DNA of 64,000 nucleotides from Candidatus Altimarinota bacterium (lineage in GTDB: Bacteria > Patescibacteriota > Gracilibacteria > UBA1369 > LOWO2-01-FULL-3): the NCBI GenBank assembly GCA_023231115.1, contig JALNWA010000001.1:62001-126000 (forward strand). Reading direction: 5' to 3'. Made by a program: the position numbers and the translations under genes. Shown here piece by piece: positions 47,953 to 57,475 of this stretch (the first letter of the stretch is position 1; each line of letters starts with the position of its first letter). Below the pieces are notes generated by a model that was not told where the DNA came from, searched no databases, and was given only the letters and a program-made list of their open reading frames with translations.

Positions 47953-48433
47953 TGCTTCAAAAAATACAAAACAAAAATTTTTTTAAAAAATTCTGACAAA
48001 TAAACATTAAGAAAAATTAAATACAAATTAAAGCCAAATTCCTAGCCAGCCCGAAATTTGACGTAATGTAAGAATATTGCAGGCCACGAAGTGTAGGCTC
48101 TCAATAAATTGCCTATAAAACAAATTTGACTTTTGGGTAGTATAATTTAGCTTTTGGCGAGATGGCTTTAAATAAGGAAAACAAGGGGGAACAACAGTAG
48201 CCAAATTACACAAAGTAATATTAGTCCCTCTACAGAAAGGTGATTGTAGCACAATTCTCATTCTTGGATAGAGACGTTTAATTTTTAGCAGAATGGCTTT
48301 AGATGGAGAAACGAACCATAACATTATCGATTAAACGTTACATAACCTGAAAACACATCCAAGATAATAGGAGATTCACAGAAAGGGAACAAACTCTTTT
48401 AATATATCTTCAGAGGCTCTATAATTCCTAATG

Positions 48434-48558
48434 CTACCCAATAAGTATTCTTTAAAACATTCAAATGTTGGCAAACTCCATATCAATTTGGGGCCTCTCA
48501 GGAGGCCAATGGAGTTGCCGAAAGGCGTACTTGTTGGGTAGCCCTCTATGAGGGGTCC
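48434..48558. ncRNA. Candidate structured RNA or DNA hairpin element
   Basis: A 14-bp closing stem (48434-48447 with 48528-48541, one mismatch that stays a G-U pair in RNA), a second stem GGCAAACTCCAT (48470-48481) with ATGGAGTTGCC (48509-48519, one bulge), and an apical GGCCTC-TCAG-GAGGCC hairpin (48492-48507). A further CCCTC-TAT-GAGGG hairpin follows at 48543-48555. The order gives a single long rod. It lies 30 bp before the 48588 gene, so it could be a leader RNA, an independent RNA or an element end. Confidence 0.55.
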
Positions 48559-48587
48559 CAATTTTGGTATTATTTAAAACTCCAAAT

Positions 48588-49628
48588 ATGAGAAAATGTC
48601 CATTTTGTTCAGAACTTATACAGAGTGATGCAATCTTATGTAAACACTGTAAAAAGGATGTTCCAAAAGAAAAAACAGCCTACGACCTGATGAAGGAAAA
48701 AGAAGAAAAGTATTTAGCCACCCTAAGTGATGAAGGAAAGAAAAAGTATTTTAAGGAAAAACGAACAGAAAATATTATAAAAATTTTATCGATATTATTT
48801 ATCGCAGGTTTTTTTATAAGTCTTGCATACGATTTTAGTTGGGAGTTTACGGCAGTTTTTACAGGACTAATAGGTTTGTATTTTCTAGTTAAATATCTAT
48901 TTAAAAAACACAAAGAAAAAAGTTTTGGAATTCGCTTTGCGAACGCCACAAGCAAATATAAAGCGAATAAAAAACGTTATCTCATAAGAACGGGGGTTGT
49001 AGTGGGGGCACTATTGATTATTTCAGGAGCATTGACGACCAACTCTATGCTAAAAAAACAGAAACAGGAAATGATAACAAATTATCCTGTGCCTAAGATA
49101 GAGGTGTTGAGTAGTAAAGACCCTCAAGGTAAGGCAGACAAGTATTTGCTAAAGCTAAAGGTGACTGATACTGAAAATTTAACTATATCTCACGGGGATA
49201 CAGTTGAAAAAAATCTTTCAGGCAAAAGCGATATTGTTGAACAAGAAATTCTATTATTAACTCCAAAGACGGACATTTCCATTGATGCAAAAAATATATA
49301 TAAGACCTCACATGAAAGTATTCTGATAGAACGCGATAAAAATTCTCAAGAGCTTGCAAAGGAAGAAGAAGAAAAGAAAAACTCACAAATATTCTTAATT
49401 GAATTTGATATATCAGACAAAGAAACTCAAATAAGCCGAAAACAAGAATATATAAAATCATTTAATATTCCATCCGATGAATATACAAGAATAAACAATC
49501 TCTATTTCGCTAAAGGCAATCTTACTTTAAACAAAGATGATTTTGCTATACAGGTATGGCAGAAAGACATAAGTCAATTAAGAAGCGAAGTAAATAATCT
49601 TAAATATAAATTAAAAGCGTTGAAATAA
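48588..49628 (+). CDS. Zinc-ribbon membrane protein
   Basis: 346 residues, ATG at 48588 (MRKCPFCSELIQSDAILCKH). A short zinc ribbon (CPFC...CKHC) is followed by helices at about 62-110 and 140-160, then an outside part with strands (KIEVLSSKDPQGKADKYLLK) and a C-terminal coiled coil (SQLRSEVNNLKYKLKAL). No family recognised. The form is common for CPR island proteins with a zinc ribbon and membrane helices. Confidence 0.6.
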   Translation: MRKCPFCSELIQSDAILCKHCKKDVPKEKTAYDLMKEKEEKYLATLSDEGKKKYFKEKRTENIIKILSILFIAGFFISLAYDFSWEFTAVFTGLIGLYFLVKYLFKKHKEKSFGIRFANATSKYKANKKRYLIRTGVVVGALLIISGALTTNSMLKKQKQEMITNYPVPKIEVLSSKDPQGKADKYLLKLKVTDTENLTISHGDTVEKNLSGKSDIVEQEILLLTPKTDISIDAKNIYKTSHESILIERDKNSQELAKEEEEKKNSQIFLIEFDISDKETQISRKQEYIKSFNIPSDEYTRINNLYFAKGNLTLNKDDFAIQVWQKDISQLRSEVNNLKYKLKALK

Positions 49629-49647
49629 TTTTTTAACAACCAACAAC

Positions 49648-49962
49648 ATGGATATTGAAAGCAAGCTAGGACTAGGGAAAACCCCACCAATGGGGCCTTA
49701 CTCAATACTAGCCGTCCTGACTGGAGGAGCGGCAATATTATTTACGTTATTCATACCTATCCCCGGAGTATGGATAGTTCTTTCCATAATGTCTGTAATT
49801 TTAAGTACTATCACTATAGCGAGACAAGAGCGTCTAGGACTGATAGGGTTATGTTTAGCTCTAATTCCGATAGTAATTATGGCATGTTCAATGCAGAGTA
49901 GCGCGACTAGATACAACGACTCCCTTAATGAACTGCAAAATTTGTACAAGAGCTCATATTAA
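49648..49962 (+). CDS. Small membrane protein (DUF4190-like)
   Basis: 104 residues with three hydrophobic helices (about 18-40, 42-58, 64-85). The pattern GPYSILAVLTGGAAILFTLF, then IMSVILSTITIARQ, is like DUF4190-type or superinfection-immunity-like small membrane proteins. Function unknown. It lies 19 bases after the 48588 gene and is probably co-transcribed. Confidence 0.55.
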   Translation: MDIESKLGLGKTPPMGPYSILAVLTGGAAILFTLFIPIPGVWIVLSIMSVILSTITIARQERLGLIGLCLALIPIVIMACSMQSSATRYNDSLNELQNLYKSSY

Positions 49963-50066
49963 GGATTAAACTCTCGTTCCTAAATACGCAGAGTATTAAA
50001 CTATATAAATAATCTTTATTATTTACCCAGTTTAATATAAAATATAGGAAATAACCCCTATATTTT

Positions 50067-50999
50067 ATGAATTATACTATTAAAAACTCTATAAATAACC
50101 TAGAGAAGCTATTGGACCCCATAAAAGCTTACCTGAAAGATTCTTCTGAAGAGTTATTTGTCATAAGGTGTCTATTGGAAAAAGACACTAGCGACAAAAC
50201 TAAAAAGGCTCTTATCTCGGATATAAAATGCATTTTACATCACTTCAAAGAAGCTACAGGGGAGGATTTTGCTTTTAATAGGCTTACAGCGAGAGATATT
50301 ACAGATTACAAGAGATACTGTATTGAGGACTGTAAATATTCCGTGAATACTACAAATAGGAAATTGATTAACCTTCGCAATTTCTGCAAGACAGCCGTAG
50401 AGGAGGGGAAGCTAACTGCAAACCCTGCAAAAGATATAAAGCTACTTCCTTCACAGCCATTGGCACCTAAGGCTTTGCCCAAGCCAGAATTAAGAAAACT
50501 ACTCAAGGAAGTAGAAATTCGTGGTAATGAAAGAGATTTACTCATTGTTGAAATGCTTAGTGGGGCAGGTTTCAGAGTTTCAGAGCTAGCCAATATGACC
50601 ATTCCTGCTATCTCTATAACAGAGAGGCAAGGGGTTGCTACAGTAATAAACGGGAAAGGTGGTAAAACTCGACAGGTTCCTTTAAACAACCATATCCGAC
50701 AATTACTCAGTGAATATATAGAGAAAAATAAACTCGAAGACAGACTGTTCATCGGGCAGAGAGGGGCGTTGACCACGATAGCCTTCAATAAAATTATAGA
50801 CTTTTATTCTAAAAAGGCAGGAATAAAATGTCACCCGCACACACTAAGACATACCTTTGCTTACAACTTTTTGGAACAGAACAAAGGGGATATAGTGGGA
50901 CTTTCCCAAATTTTAGGGCATTCCAATTTAAACACAACTGCTATATATACTCAGAATAGGCTTGAAGATTTACAGAATAAAGTCGAGAATATGATATGA
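50067..50999 (+). CDS. Tyrosine recombinase (Xer/phage integrase type)
   Basis: 310 residues. A SAM-like N-terminal domain (about 25-120) is followed by the catalytic domain with all six active residues: R170 (GAGFRVSEL), K197 or K200 (GKGGKTRQ), H258 and R261 (HPHTLRHTF), H285 (GHSNLNTT) and the nucleophile Y294 (AIYTQ). It lacks the extra helix that marks integron integrase IntI between the K and HxxR motifs. It could move the island or serve the cassette repeats; which one cannot be told. It is 6-7 kb from the array. Confidence 0.88.
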   Translation: MNYTIKNSINNLEKLLDPIKAYLKDSSEELFVIRCLLEKDTSDKTKKALISDIKCILHHFKEATGEDFAFNRLTARDITDYKRYCIEDCKYSVNTTNRKLINLRNFCKTAVEEGKLTANPAKDIKLLPSQPLAPKALPKPELRKLLKEVEIRGNERDLLIVEMLSGAGFRVSELANMTIPAISITERQGVATVINGKGGKTRQVPLNNHIRQLLSEYIEKNKLEDRLFIGQRGALTTIAFNKIIDFYSKKAGIKCHPHTLRHTFAYNFLEQNKGDIVGLSQILGHSNLNTTAIYTQNRLEDLQNKVENMI

Positions 51000-51029
51000 A
51001 TTATTTAATTGCAGATAAATAGAATAAAT

Positions 51030-54000
51030 ATGTATGGACTGCATCAAGGGTATTCATATCAGGACTTACTCACTGCTTTTCTAATTTCCGAGAATCTTCA
51101 CAAAAAAGACCTTAGAATTGGAGTGGAATATAAGGAGAGCGTTAATGACTCATTTGACGACATAGTTATCATAATTGATGGTCAGAAAACAAAATTACAA
51201 GTAAAACATTCTTCAATAAATAAATTTATCAGGAAGAGCGATTTCACTAAAGAAAAAAGTGATTTAAATCTTGCTAAATTATCCAAATCTTTCTTGTCAA
51301 AAGAAGATGCAAAGTATGTCGTTATAACAAACAGAACAGTAGACGTGACTCCTTTCTTTCATGAAAATAAGCAAAAAACTTTTTCTTTATCCAAAAATAT
51401 TTACTCAATTTTTGAAAAAGAATTTAAGAATAAAAAATTTATACAGAGCTTGACCATTGAAGCAAATCTACCAGAGGCTTCTTTTGATTTAAGCAAACCA
51501 GGAAATTTAGAAAAAGAACTGCTTGAATCATTACGTCTAAAGGTTGGGATTGGTTATTATCCAAACAATCACGTAGATGTCAGAGATGTTGCAGGGAGGC
51601 TCATATTACTGGCGAGCAAACTTAGAAGCTCAAAGGAACATAAACTTATAGATAGAAGTTACATCTTTAAATACATCAGTCTGAATTTCGAGTATGGCCA
51701 TATTGCACAAAACTTTCCATTCATTTCCGCAGAACATCGCTTATATAGAGGAATGACTATAAAAAAAATTAAAGATTTAATTAGTACGCATAAATTCACC
51801 ATACTTGAAGGGTCTCCTGGTAGCGGGAAATCACACATTTTTGATGACTTATTTAATAAATTAGTCGATGACAAGGTTATTGTTGCTCGACACTTTTGCT
51901 ATCTTGAACCAACAGACCAATTAGCACAGGAACGAATAGTCGTTGATGCGATGTACGGAAATTTTATGCATCAACTAGGAAAATTTGAACCAAAACTTGC
52001 ACAAGAAATGAAACCTTGTTTTGCGGCAACAAAAGTAAATATAGAAAAATTAATTGAGAAAATCGCGCAATCTGGGAAAAAGGTTGTGCTAATGGTAGAC
52101 GGACTAGACCACTTAAATAGAGTTGTTGCACAAAACAAATTATCTCCAGACCTTATAAATAATTTTATTACCAATTTATTAGAAATAAAATTACCTAAAT
52201 GTTGCTCTGTTTTTATAGCATCTCAACCAAGTAACGAATTAACAGGTATTGTAGAAAAAAATGATACTGGGGTTCATTTGCTACAGCCTTGGGACGAAAA
52301 ATTAGTTAAAGAGTTTGTGGTTAAACACAATGACCACCTTTCTGAAGAAAGAAAATTCACAATAAATACTGAAACGATAAAACTTCTTACTGAAAAAACT
52401 GAGGGCAACCCTCTATATCTCACTTACGTTCTGAAAGAAGTCATTTCAAGTAATACTAAAATTCATTTTTTGAATTATATTCAAGATTTACCAAAGCTTA
52501 ATAATGACCTAAATAATTATTACAAATATTTATCTAAAGATATCACCTCTAATGATTTTGCAATAGTGCAGACATTGGCTTTACTGGATTTTAGTGTTTC
52601 ACTAAATGAATTAGGAGAAATGTTTCCTCCTATACAGAAAAAAGGAATAGATGAAACTCTTAACAAGATACTGCCAATTTTAAAACCTGGTATAGTTCAG
52701 GGTGGGATAAGAATTTACCATGAAAGTTTTCGTAGATTTGTTATTAGTAATGGTAGAGGGGGTAAGTTGTATAAACACATTACAGATTGGCTTGAGAATC
52801 AAGGTTTTTTTATTTCACAAAGAGCTTATCGATACCTAATTCCATACCTTATTAGGGCTAAAGAGGAAAATAAAATATACGGACTTTTGGAAAGTGATTT
52901 TGTGACAAAAAGTTTATTCTATTTTCATGCTGTAGAAAATATTTTAGAAAATCTCAATAAAGTTGCCAATTATTCAGCGCGAAAACAGCGATGGGACATA
53001 TATTGTAAGGCTGTTGAGTTAAGAAGAAGTATATATACCTATTCAGAAGAGAGATTTGATTCTGTTGATGAGCTTTACCATCAAGCTATTTTGAGTGTTC
53101 ATGGGGTAGAGATATTTTGCGAACGATTAATTTTTGACGGTAAACGTATCTTTTCTAAACCATATGGCATTCTTTTGTGTAAGATGGCTGAACACGCAGG
53201 AGGGAATCCGCCTTGGGACTTTTATGACGTCGCAGGAATATCAATGCAGATTGGTGACGAATCAAATGTTCTTCATTTTCAGGAAGTTGAAGCTGCTCAC
53301 TTTTTAAATCTCATTAGGGAATCATCAAAAGAATATGCCTTGAAAACATTTAAGAGAATGGTTAGTAAAAATACTTTTCCTAACACTGAAAATCGTCAAA
53401 TAGAAATGCTTTTAAAAGAATTTGACTACGTATTTGGTGTTGCAAAAAACTATAGGTCTTTGCTGAATATAAGGCTTTCCAAAGAGAAGAAAATAAATTT
53501 AAGCTTACGAGTTGCTGAATATCTACATAAAGAAGGATATAAGGAGGAAGCCTCTAAAATTAGTACATCAATCCTTGGAAAAACAAAAAATATATCTCTG
53601 ATTCTTCAGAGCATTTTATTCGGAGGAGAAACCAAGGGAATAACAATCTCAAATAATATTATAAACCTTACAGAACAGATTTTAAGATTTGAAAACGTGT
53701 TTGATAAAGAAAAGGAAATATTCAATGAATGGTATGAGTCAATACAGCTTTTTTCTTATATAAAGCCATCTTCAGTAAGGGTAGCAAAAAAACTAATTAC
53801 AACTATCGATGGTTGGTATCGTGCTTGGATTTATTATCTGTTTGAACTTTCGTTGTTAGAAGCATCAAATTCTCCACGTGCAACAAAGGAGAGGCTCTTA
53901 GAAGAATACATCAAAAAACTAAGCTTTTATGCACACCCATTTAAAGGCAAGCCACGAGCAATGGATTTATATGGGATTCGTGAAATTTGCACAGATTCAT

Positions 54001-55655
54001 TCAGAAGAACATTGGAAATTGCTCATAACTTCTCAAACCATGCAGAAATACTGAATCTCCTGTCCAATATAAGTAAAAAGACAACATCATACCTGCAAGG
54101 TTCTAGCAGTGGACCCTTTAGCGGGGAAATTTTTAATAGCTTGTTAAAAGATACTTATCCTTTTTTAGATGAAGACAAAAAGAAAAAAGTTAGGAAATTA
54201 ATTGAGAACAATACAAAGAACGGCGATGGTTCTTCTGTATATTATGATTCGGCAGCGTTTGAATATCTTAAATTAGCTACAATTCTTGCCTTAAACAAAA
54301 AATCATCGAAATCTAAACAATGTCTGATGGATGGATGCATTAGATTAGCGGCATATGGACAAAGGAAAGACGTCACAATTTATGAGATTATTGAACCAAT
54401 TGAATTTATAGCAAAAAAGAATTTAAAATTTGCCATTGATGCTTTTAAAAGAAGTTATCCATTAGTAGAAACCGTATGGAGGCATACTGACGGTAGTAGT
54501 ACAAATTGGAGCCTACATCACTGGTTAAAATCACTTGTAAACTCAGACACGAAAACTTCTATACAAACGTTAATAGAAATGGCCAAAACAGACTCTGGAC
54601 ACGATTTCAGGATAGAAGCAGGAATAGAATATCTATGCGATAAGTTGATAGAAGAAGAGATGGAACCAGAAATAGTTGCAAACCTTTATGAAACGATAGT
54701 ACAGAGGAATAATACTCGCATAGATGTCTCATGTGGGTTGAAAATCGTAAAAACATTATTGGGAAAACACAATAAAAAAAATGCACAGAATCTCTTTAAT
54801 TCAGTATGTAGTACGCTGTATGAGGTATCAATTCTTGAGTATGTATCAGAAAAAGAAAACTTTAATAAAATATTGTTATTTGCAAAAAAGAATAAACTAA
54901 CAATTGAAAAATACCACTTTGAACAGTTTGATGCAGAAAATAAAAAAGGACAAATTCCTACTCCGTCCTTAAAAAACACAAAGACAAGGCTACCCGCAAT
55001 TCCACATTTCAATTTCTCCAAATTAACATTAAATAAAATTCGCAGACTAATTGAAGATAATCCTCATGGTCATTTTCTAAATCACAAAAATATAGAAAAT
55101 TTTGGAGCTAAACTTTCAAGTCTTGAGGGAAAACATTCAAATGAAGTACACAGTTTAATTCTATCTCTGGTTAGAGAAAAACTTTATTCAGACGAGGATA
55201 CGAACGGACTTATTGCCCTGAAAAATGTTTTTCAGAAAAAAAAGAAAATGGAATTAGTAGCTTTCGTATCTATGTTAGGTTTTGTATATACAAGGGGAGG
55301 TAATGGATGGCACTCACTGGCGGATAGCAAATATAATTATTTAGGGAGAGAATCTTTTCGTATATCTAAAAAAGTAGCTCAAAAGACTCTTGCTAGCGAA
55401 ATGTCATATCTTTTTTCTAAAGCAACATATTTTACTGGCCCCGTTAGACATCTAATAGAGTTTTTCTCTACTAATGGAAAAAACAGTATGGCTCAAAAAA
55501 TATGGGATGAGGCTTATGATGTTATAAAATATAGACTCCCGACTCACCCAGATTTAGATAAATTACTTCTAAGTAAAACACCATCTTTTAATTACAAACA
55601 AAAAGAGTCAATTAAGTCTCTTCTTCTGGAACTAATTCGAATACGTAAAACGTGA
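51030..55655 (+). CDS. Avs-like antiphage STAND ATPase with N-terminal PD-(D/E)XK nuclease
   Basis: A 1541-residue protein (ATG at 51030; a TTG seven codons earlier is possible). Residues ~1-130 look like a Cap4/DUF4297-type nuclease: GYSYQDLL, E33, D43-D44 (SFDDIVIII) and Q57-V-K59 (LQVKHS). The STAND/NACHT-like ATPase has Walker A GSPGSGKS at 261-268 and Walker B VVLMVDGLDHL at 352-362. The remaining ~1000 residues are helical, repeat-like, the usual sensor arm. This is the layout of Avs proteins that sense phage terminase or portal and then cut DNA. It follows the tyrosine recombinase by 30 bases. The Avs subtype cannot be set by eye. Confidence 0.75.
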   Translation: MYGLHQGYSYQDLLTAFLISENLHKKDLRIGVEYKESVNDSFDDIVIIIDGQKTKLQVKHSSINKFIRKSDFTKEKSDLNLAKLSKSFLSKEDAKYVVITNRTVDVTPFFHENKQKTFSLSKNIYSIFEKEFKNKKFIQSLTIEANLPEASFDLSKPGNLEKELLESLRLKVGIGYYPNNHVDVRDVAGRLILLASKLRSSKEHKLIDRSYIFKYISLNFEYGHIAQNFPFISAEHRLYRGMTIKKIKDLISTHKFTILEGSPGSGKSHIFDDLFNKLVDDKVIVARHFCYLEPTDQLAQERIVVDAMYGNFMHQLGKFEPKLAQEMKPCFAATKVNIEKLIEKIAQSGKKVVLMVDGLDHLNRVVAQNKLSPDLINNFITNLLEIKLPKCCSVFIASQPSNELTGIVEKNDTGVHLLQPWDEKLVKEFVVKHNDHLSEERKFTINTETIKLLTEKTEGNPLYLTYVLKEVISSNTKIHFLNYIQDLPKLNNDLNNYYKYLSKDITSNDFAIVQTLALLDFSVSLNELGEMFPPIQKKGIDETLNKILPILKPGIVQGGIRIYHESFRRFVISNGRGGKLYKHITDWLENQGFFISQRAYRYLIPYLIRAKEENKIYGLLESDFVTKSLFYFHAVENILENLNKVANYSARKQRWDIYCKAVELRRSIYTYSEERFDSVDELYHQAILSVHGVEIFCERLIFDGKRIFSKPYGILLCKMAEHAGGNPPWDFYDVAGISMQIGDESNVLHFQEVEAAHFLNLIRESSKEYALKTFKRMVSKNTFPNTENRQIEMLLKEFDYVFGVAKNYRSLLNIRLSKEKKINLSLRVAEYLHKEGYKEEASKISTSILGKTKNISLILQSILFGGETKGITISNNIINLTEQILRFENVFDKEKEIFNEWYESIQLFSYIKPSSVRVAKKLITTIDGWYRAWIYYLFELSLLEASNSPRATKERLLEEYIKKLSFYAHPFKGKPRAMDLYGIREICTDSFRRTLEIAHNFSNHAEILNLLSNISKKTTSYLQGSSSGPFSGEIFNSLLKDTYPFLDEDKKKKVRKLIENNTKNGDGSSVYYDSAAFEYLKLATILALNKKSSKSKQCLMDGCIRLAAYGQRKDVTIYEIIEPIEFIAKKNLKFAIDAFKRSYPLVETVWRHTDGSSTNWSLHHWLKSLVNSDTKTSIQTLIEMAKTDSGHDFRIEAGIEYLCDKLIEEEMEPEIVANLYETIVQRNNTRIDVSCGLKIVKTLLGKHNKKNAQNLFNSVCSTLYEVSILEYVSEKENFNKILLFAKKNKLTIEKYHFEQFDAENKKGQIPTPSLKNTKTRLPAIPHFNFSKLTLNKIRRLIEDNPHGHFLNHKNIENFGAKLSSLEGKHSNEVHSLILSLVREKLYSDEDTNGLIALKNVFQKKKKMELVAFVSMLGFVYTRGGNGWHSLADSKYNYLGRESFRISKKVAQKTLASEMSYLFSKATYFTGPVRHLIEFFSTNGKNSMAQKIWDEAYDVIKYRLPTHPDLDKLLLSKTPSFNYKQKESIKSLLLELIRIRKT

Positions 55656-55728
55656 AATCAACAAAAAAATACAAGCTTCTTCGCCACTTTAGTTCTGCAC
55701 GGGGATTTAGTAGTACCTACATCTCAAC

Positions 55729-55809
55729 CCCTATTTTGCTCAAGAACACGCGAGAACCACCTCGCTGGCGGTGAGCAAGGGTGTTAGGGATATAGGATTC
55801 ATCCTTTTT
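55729..55809 (+). terminator. Structured 3' region and weak terminator after the Avs-like gene
   Basis: CCCTA (55729-55733) with TAGGG (55785-55789) encloses TTGCTCA (55736-55742) with TGAGCAA (55772-55778); then AGGA-TTCA-TCCT at 55794-55805 is followed by TTTTATTCTTT. The last hairpin is short for a terminator, but the T tract is good. The larger stem is richer in G+C than its surroundings. Confidence 0.45.
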
Positions 55810-55870
55810 ATTCTTTCTGTTTTAAATTATAATTACATCGTTATACAGCGGTGAAATTTAATGAAAATGT

Positions 55871-57475
55871 ATGTCCGACAATGAAAAACCTGTAAAAAAA
55901 ATAATAGCCGCCTACATAAGAGTTAGTACCTCAGAACAAGCAAAAGAGGGCTATGGCCTGGACACACAGATTCGACATATAAAAAATGAAGTTGAGAGAT
56001 TCAAAGACAAGGGCTGGATTCTTGAAGATAAATTTATTTACAGAGATGAGGGAGTCTCAGGAACAATTGAAAGTAGGCCTGCATTTCAACGTATGCTGGA
56101 GGATGCAAAGCAAAAGAAATTCGATATTTTAATTTCGTGGAAGATTGACAGGCTTTCGAGGTCGATGAGACTGCTCCTCGAAACCATGGATAAATTAGGG
56201 GAATACGACATTGACTATAAGTCTGTAACAGAACCATTCGACACAACGGCTGTAGGTAAGCTAATTTTTAGAATATTTGGCGCATTGGCGGAATTCGAAA
56301 GGGACTTGATAATGACAAGAACAAGCGAAGGAAAGATAGATTCGGCAAAAGAGGGGAAATACGTAGGCGGGGGAGTTCCATTCGGATACAAAATAGTTAA
56401 ACAGAAAGTTGTAATAGACAAAGAAGAGGCAAAAATAATAAGAACCATGTTCACATGGTTTGTTGAAATGGATTATTCAATAGAGAAAATTGCAAAACTC
56501 CTGACAGAAAGAAAAATATTAACAAAGGCAGACACAAAGAAACTCGGGAAAAGGACAAAAAATCCAAGTTGTTACTGGCACCACTCAATGGTCAAACACA
56601 AACTCCAAAATGAAAAATATATTGGAATATGGTATTGGAATAGAAACGGAAAGGACAAAAACGGGAATAAATATGAAAAACCAGAAAAAGATTGGATAAA
56701 ATTTTTTTATACAGGGATTATGGACGAAGAAACCTTCTATAAGGCTCAGGTTAAACTTAACAAAAACGCTTTACTCTCAAATCACGCTAAAAATAAATAT
56801 TTATTCTCAGGGAAAATAGTATGCGGTGAATGCGGAGCTTTTTATACAGGATACATCTCCACAAAGAATACAAAAAACTACAGATGTAGCAAAAACAACC
56901 AAGGCAAGGGAGCTGTAAGATGTAAAGCAAGTCACATCTCAGAGCAAAAAATAACAGAAGCCCTTTGGAATCAAATTGAAGTATTCTTGAAATATCCAGA
57001 CAAGGAATTCAAAAAAATAACAGACGCATTAAGAAAAAACACATATTATCAAACTTTGATAACCGAAAAGGAACATGCGGAGAGAGTGGTGCAAAGCAAC
57101 ATGGACGCAAGACAACGAGTGAAAGAAGCCTTCAGAAACAGAATTTATACAGAAACCGAGCTAGAAGAAGAACTTGGCATCATTGATAACAGTACAAAAA
57201 CTCTGCAGGAACAGCTGGAAGGGATTAACAACCAACTGACGACAGAACACGCTAAAAAAGAAAAAATTATCGCCATCAAAGAAATGGCTAAACAACACAA
57301 AGCCCACTTAGATAACCCTGATTACGAAGCAAAATACGACATTATCCAAGCCATAGTCCACAAGGTTTTAATTACAGGAAATGACATCGAACTGGAAGTA
57401 AAAATACCAAAATACATCAAAAACCTAATTGAGTCCGACAAAATTAAGTCGAAACATATCAATGGTGGGCGGTAG
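55871..57475 (+). CDS. Large serine recombinase
   Basis: 534 residues. The resolvase-type N-terminal domain has the nucleophile S19 (AAYIRVSTSEQ), with GYGLDTQ and ISWKIDRLSRSMR. The Recombinase domain (PFGYKIV...YSIEKIAKLLTER) and a zinc ribbon (VCGECGAFYTGY...YRCSKN...RCKASHIS) follow, then a coiled coil. This is a phage or conjugative-element integrase. Its last four residues and stop lie inside the 3' end of tRNA-Val (57463-57475), so the site of insertion and the integrase end meet. Confidence 0.93.
   Translation: MSDNEKPVKKIIAAYIRVSTSEQAKEGYGLDTQIRHIKNEVERFKDKGWILEDKFIYRDEGVSGTIESRPAFQRMLEDAKQKKFDILISWKIDRLSRSMRLLLETMDKLGEYDIDYKSVTEPFDTTAVGKLIFRIFGALAEFERDLIMTRTSEGKIDSAKEGKYVGGGVPFGYKIVKQKVVIDKEEAKIIRTMFTWFVEMDYSIEKIAKLLTERKILTKADTKKLGKRTKNPSCYWHHSMVKHKLQNEKYIGIWYWNRNGKDKNGNKYEKPEKDWIKFFYTGIMDEETFYKAQVKLNKNALLSNHAKNKYLFSGKIVCGECGAFYTGYISTKNTKNYRCSKNNQGKGAVRCKASHISEQKITEALWNQIEVFLKYPDKEFKKITDALRKNTYYQTLITEKEHAERVVQSNMDARQRVKEAFRNRIYTETELEEELGIIDNSTKTLQEQLEGINNQLTTEHAKKEKIIAIKEMAKQHKAHLDNPDYEAKYDIIQAIVHKVLITGNDIELEVKIPKYIKNLIESDKIKSKHINGGR

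Larger units (their letters stand above)
47763..48587. other. 825-bp non-coding stretch in the island
   Basis: No convincing gene. It holds, in order: the palindromic boxes up to 47872; an A/T-rich tract (47873-47920) that would suit DNA opening; a perfect 11-bp hairpin at 47925-47952 (TCTCAGCTGAA/TTCAGCTGAGA); two imperfect direct repeats near 48130-48185 and 48266-48315 that share ATGGCTTTA; and the rod-like structure at 48434-48558. Short minus-strand ORFs in it (48028-48324, 48376-48561) follow no codon pattern. Confidence 0.6.

Noticed and set aside
48376..48561. Minus-strand 61-residue ORF
   Set aside because: It lies entirely in the hairpin structure and has no start signal or codon pattern.
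50067..50999. Calling the tyrosine recombinase an integron integrase
   Set aside because: The extra helix between the K and HxxR motifs that defines IntI is absent; the protein is a plain Xer/phage type.
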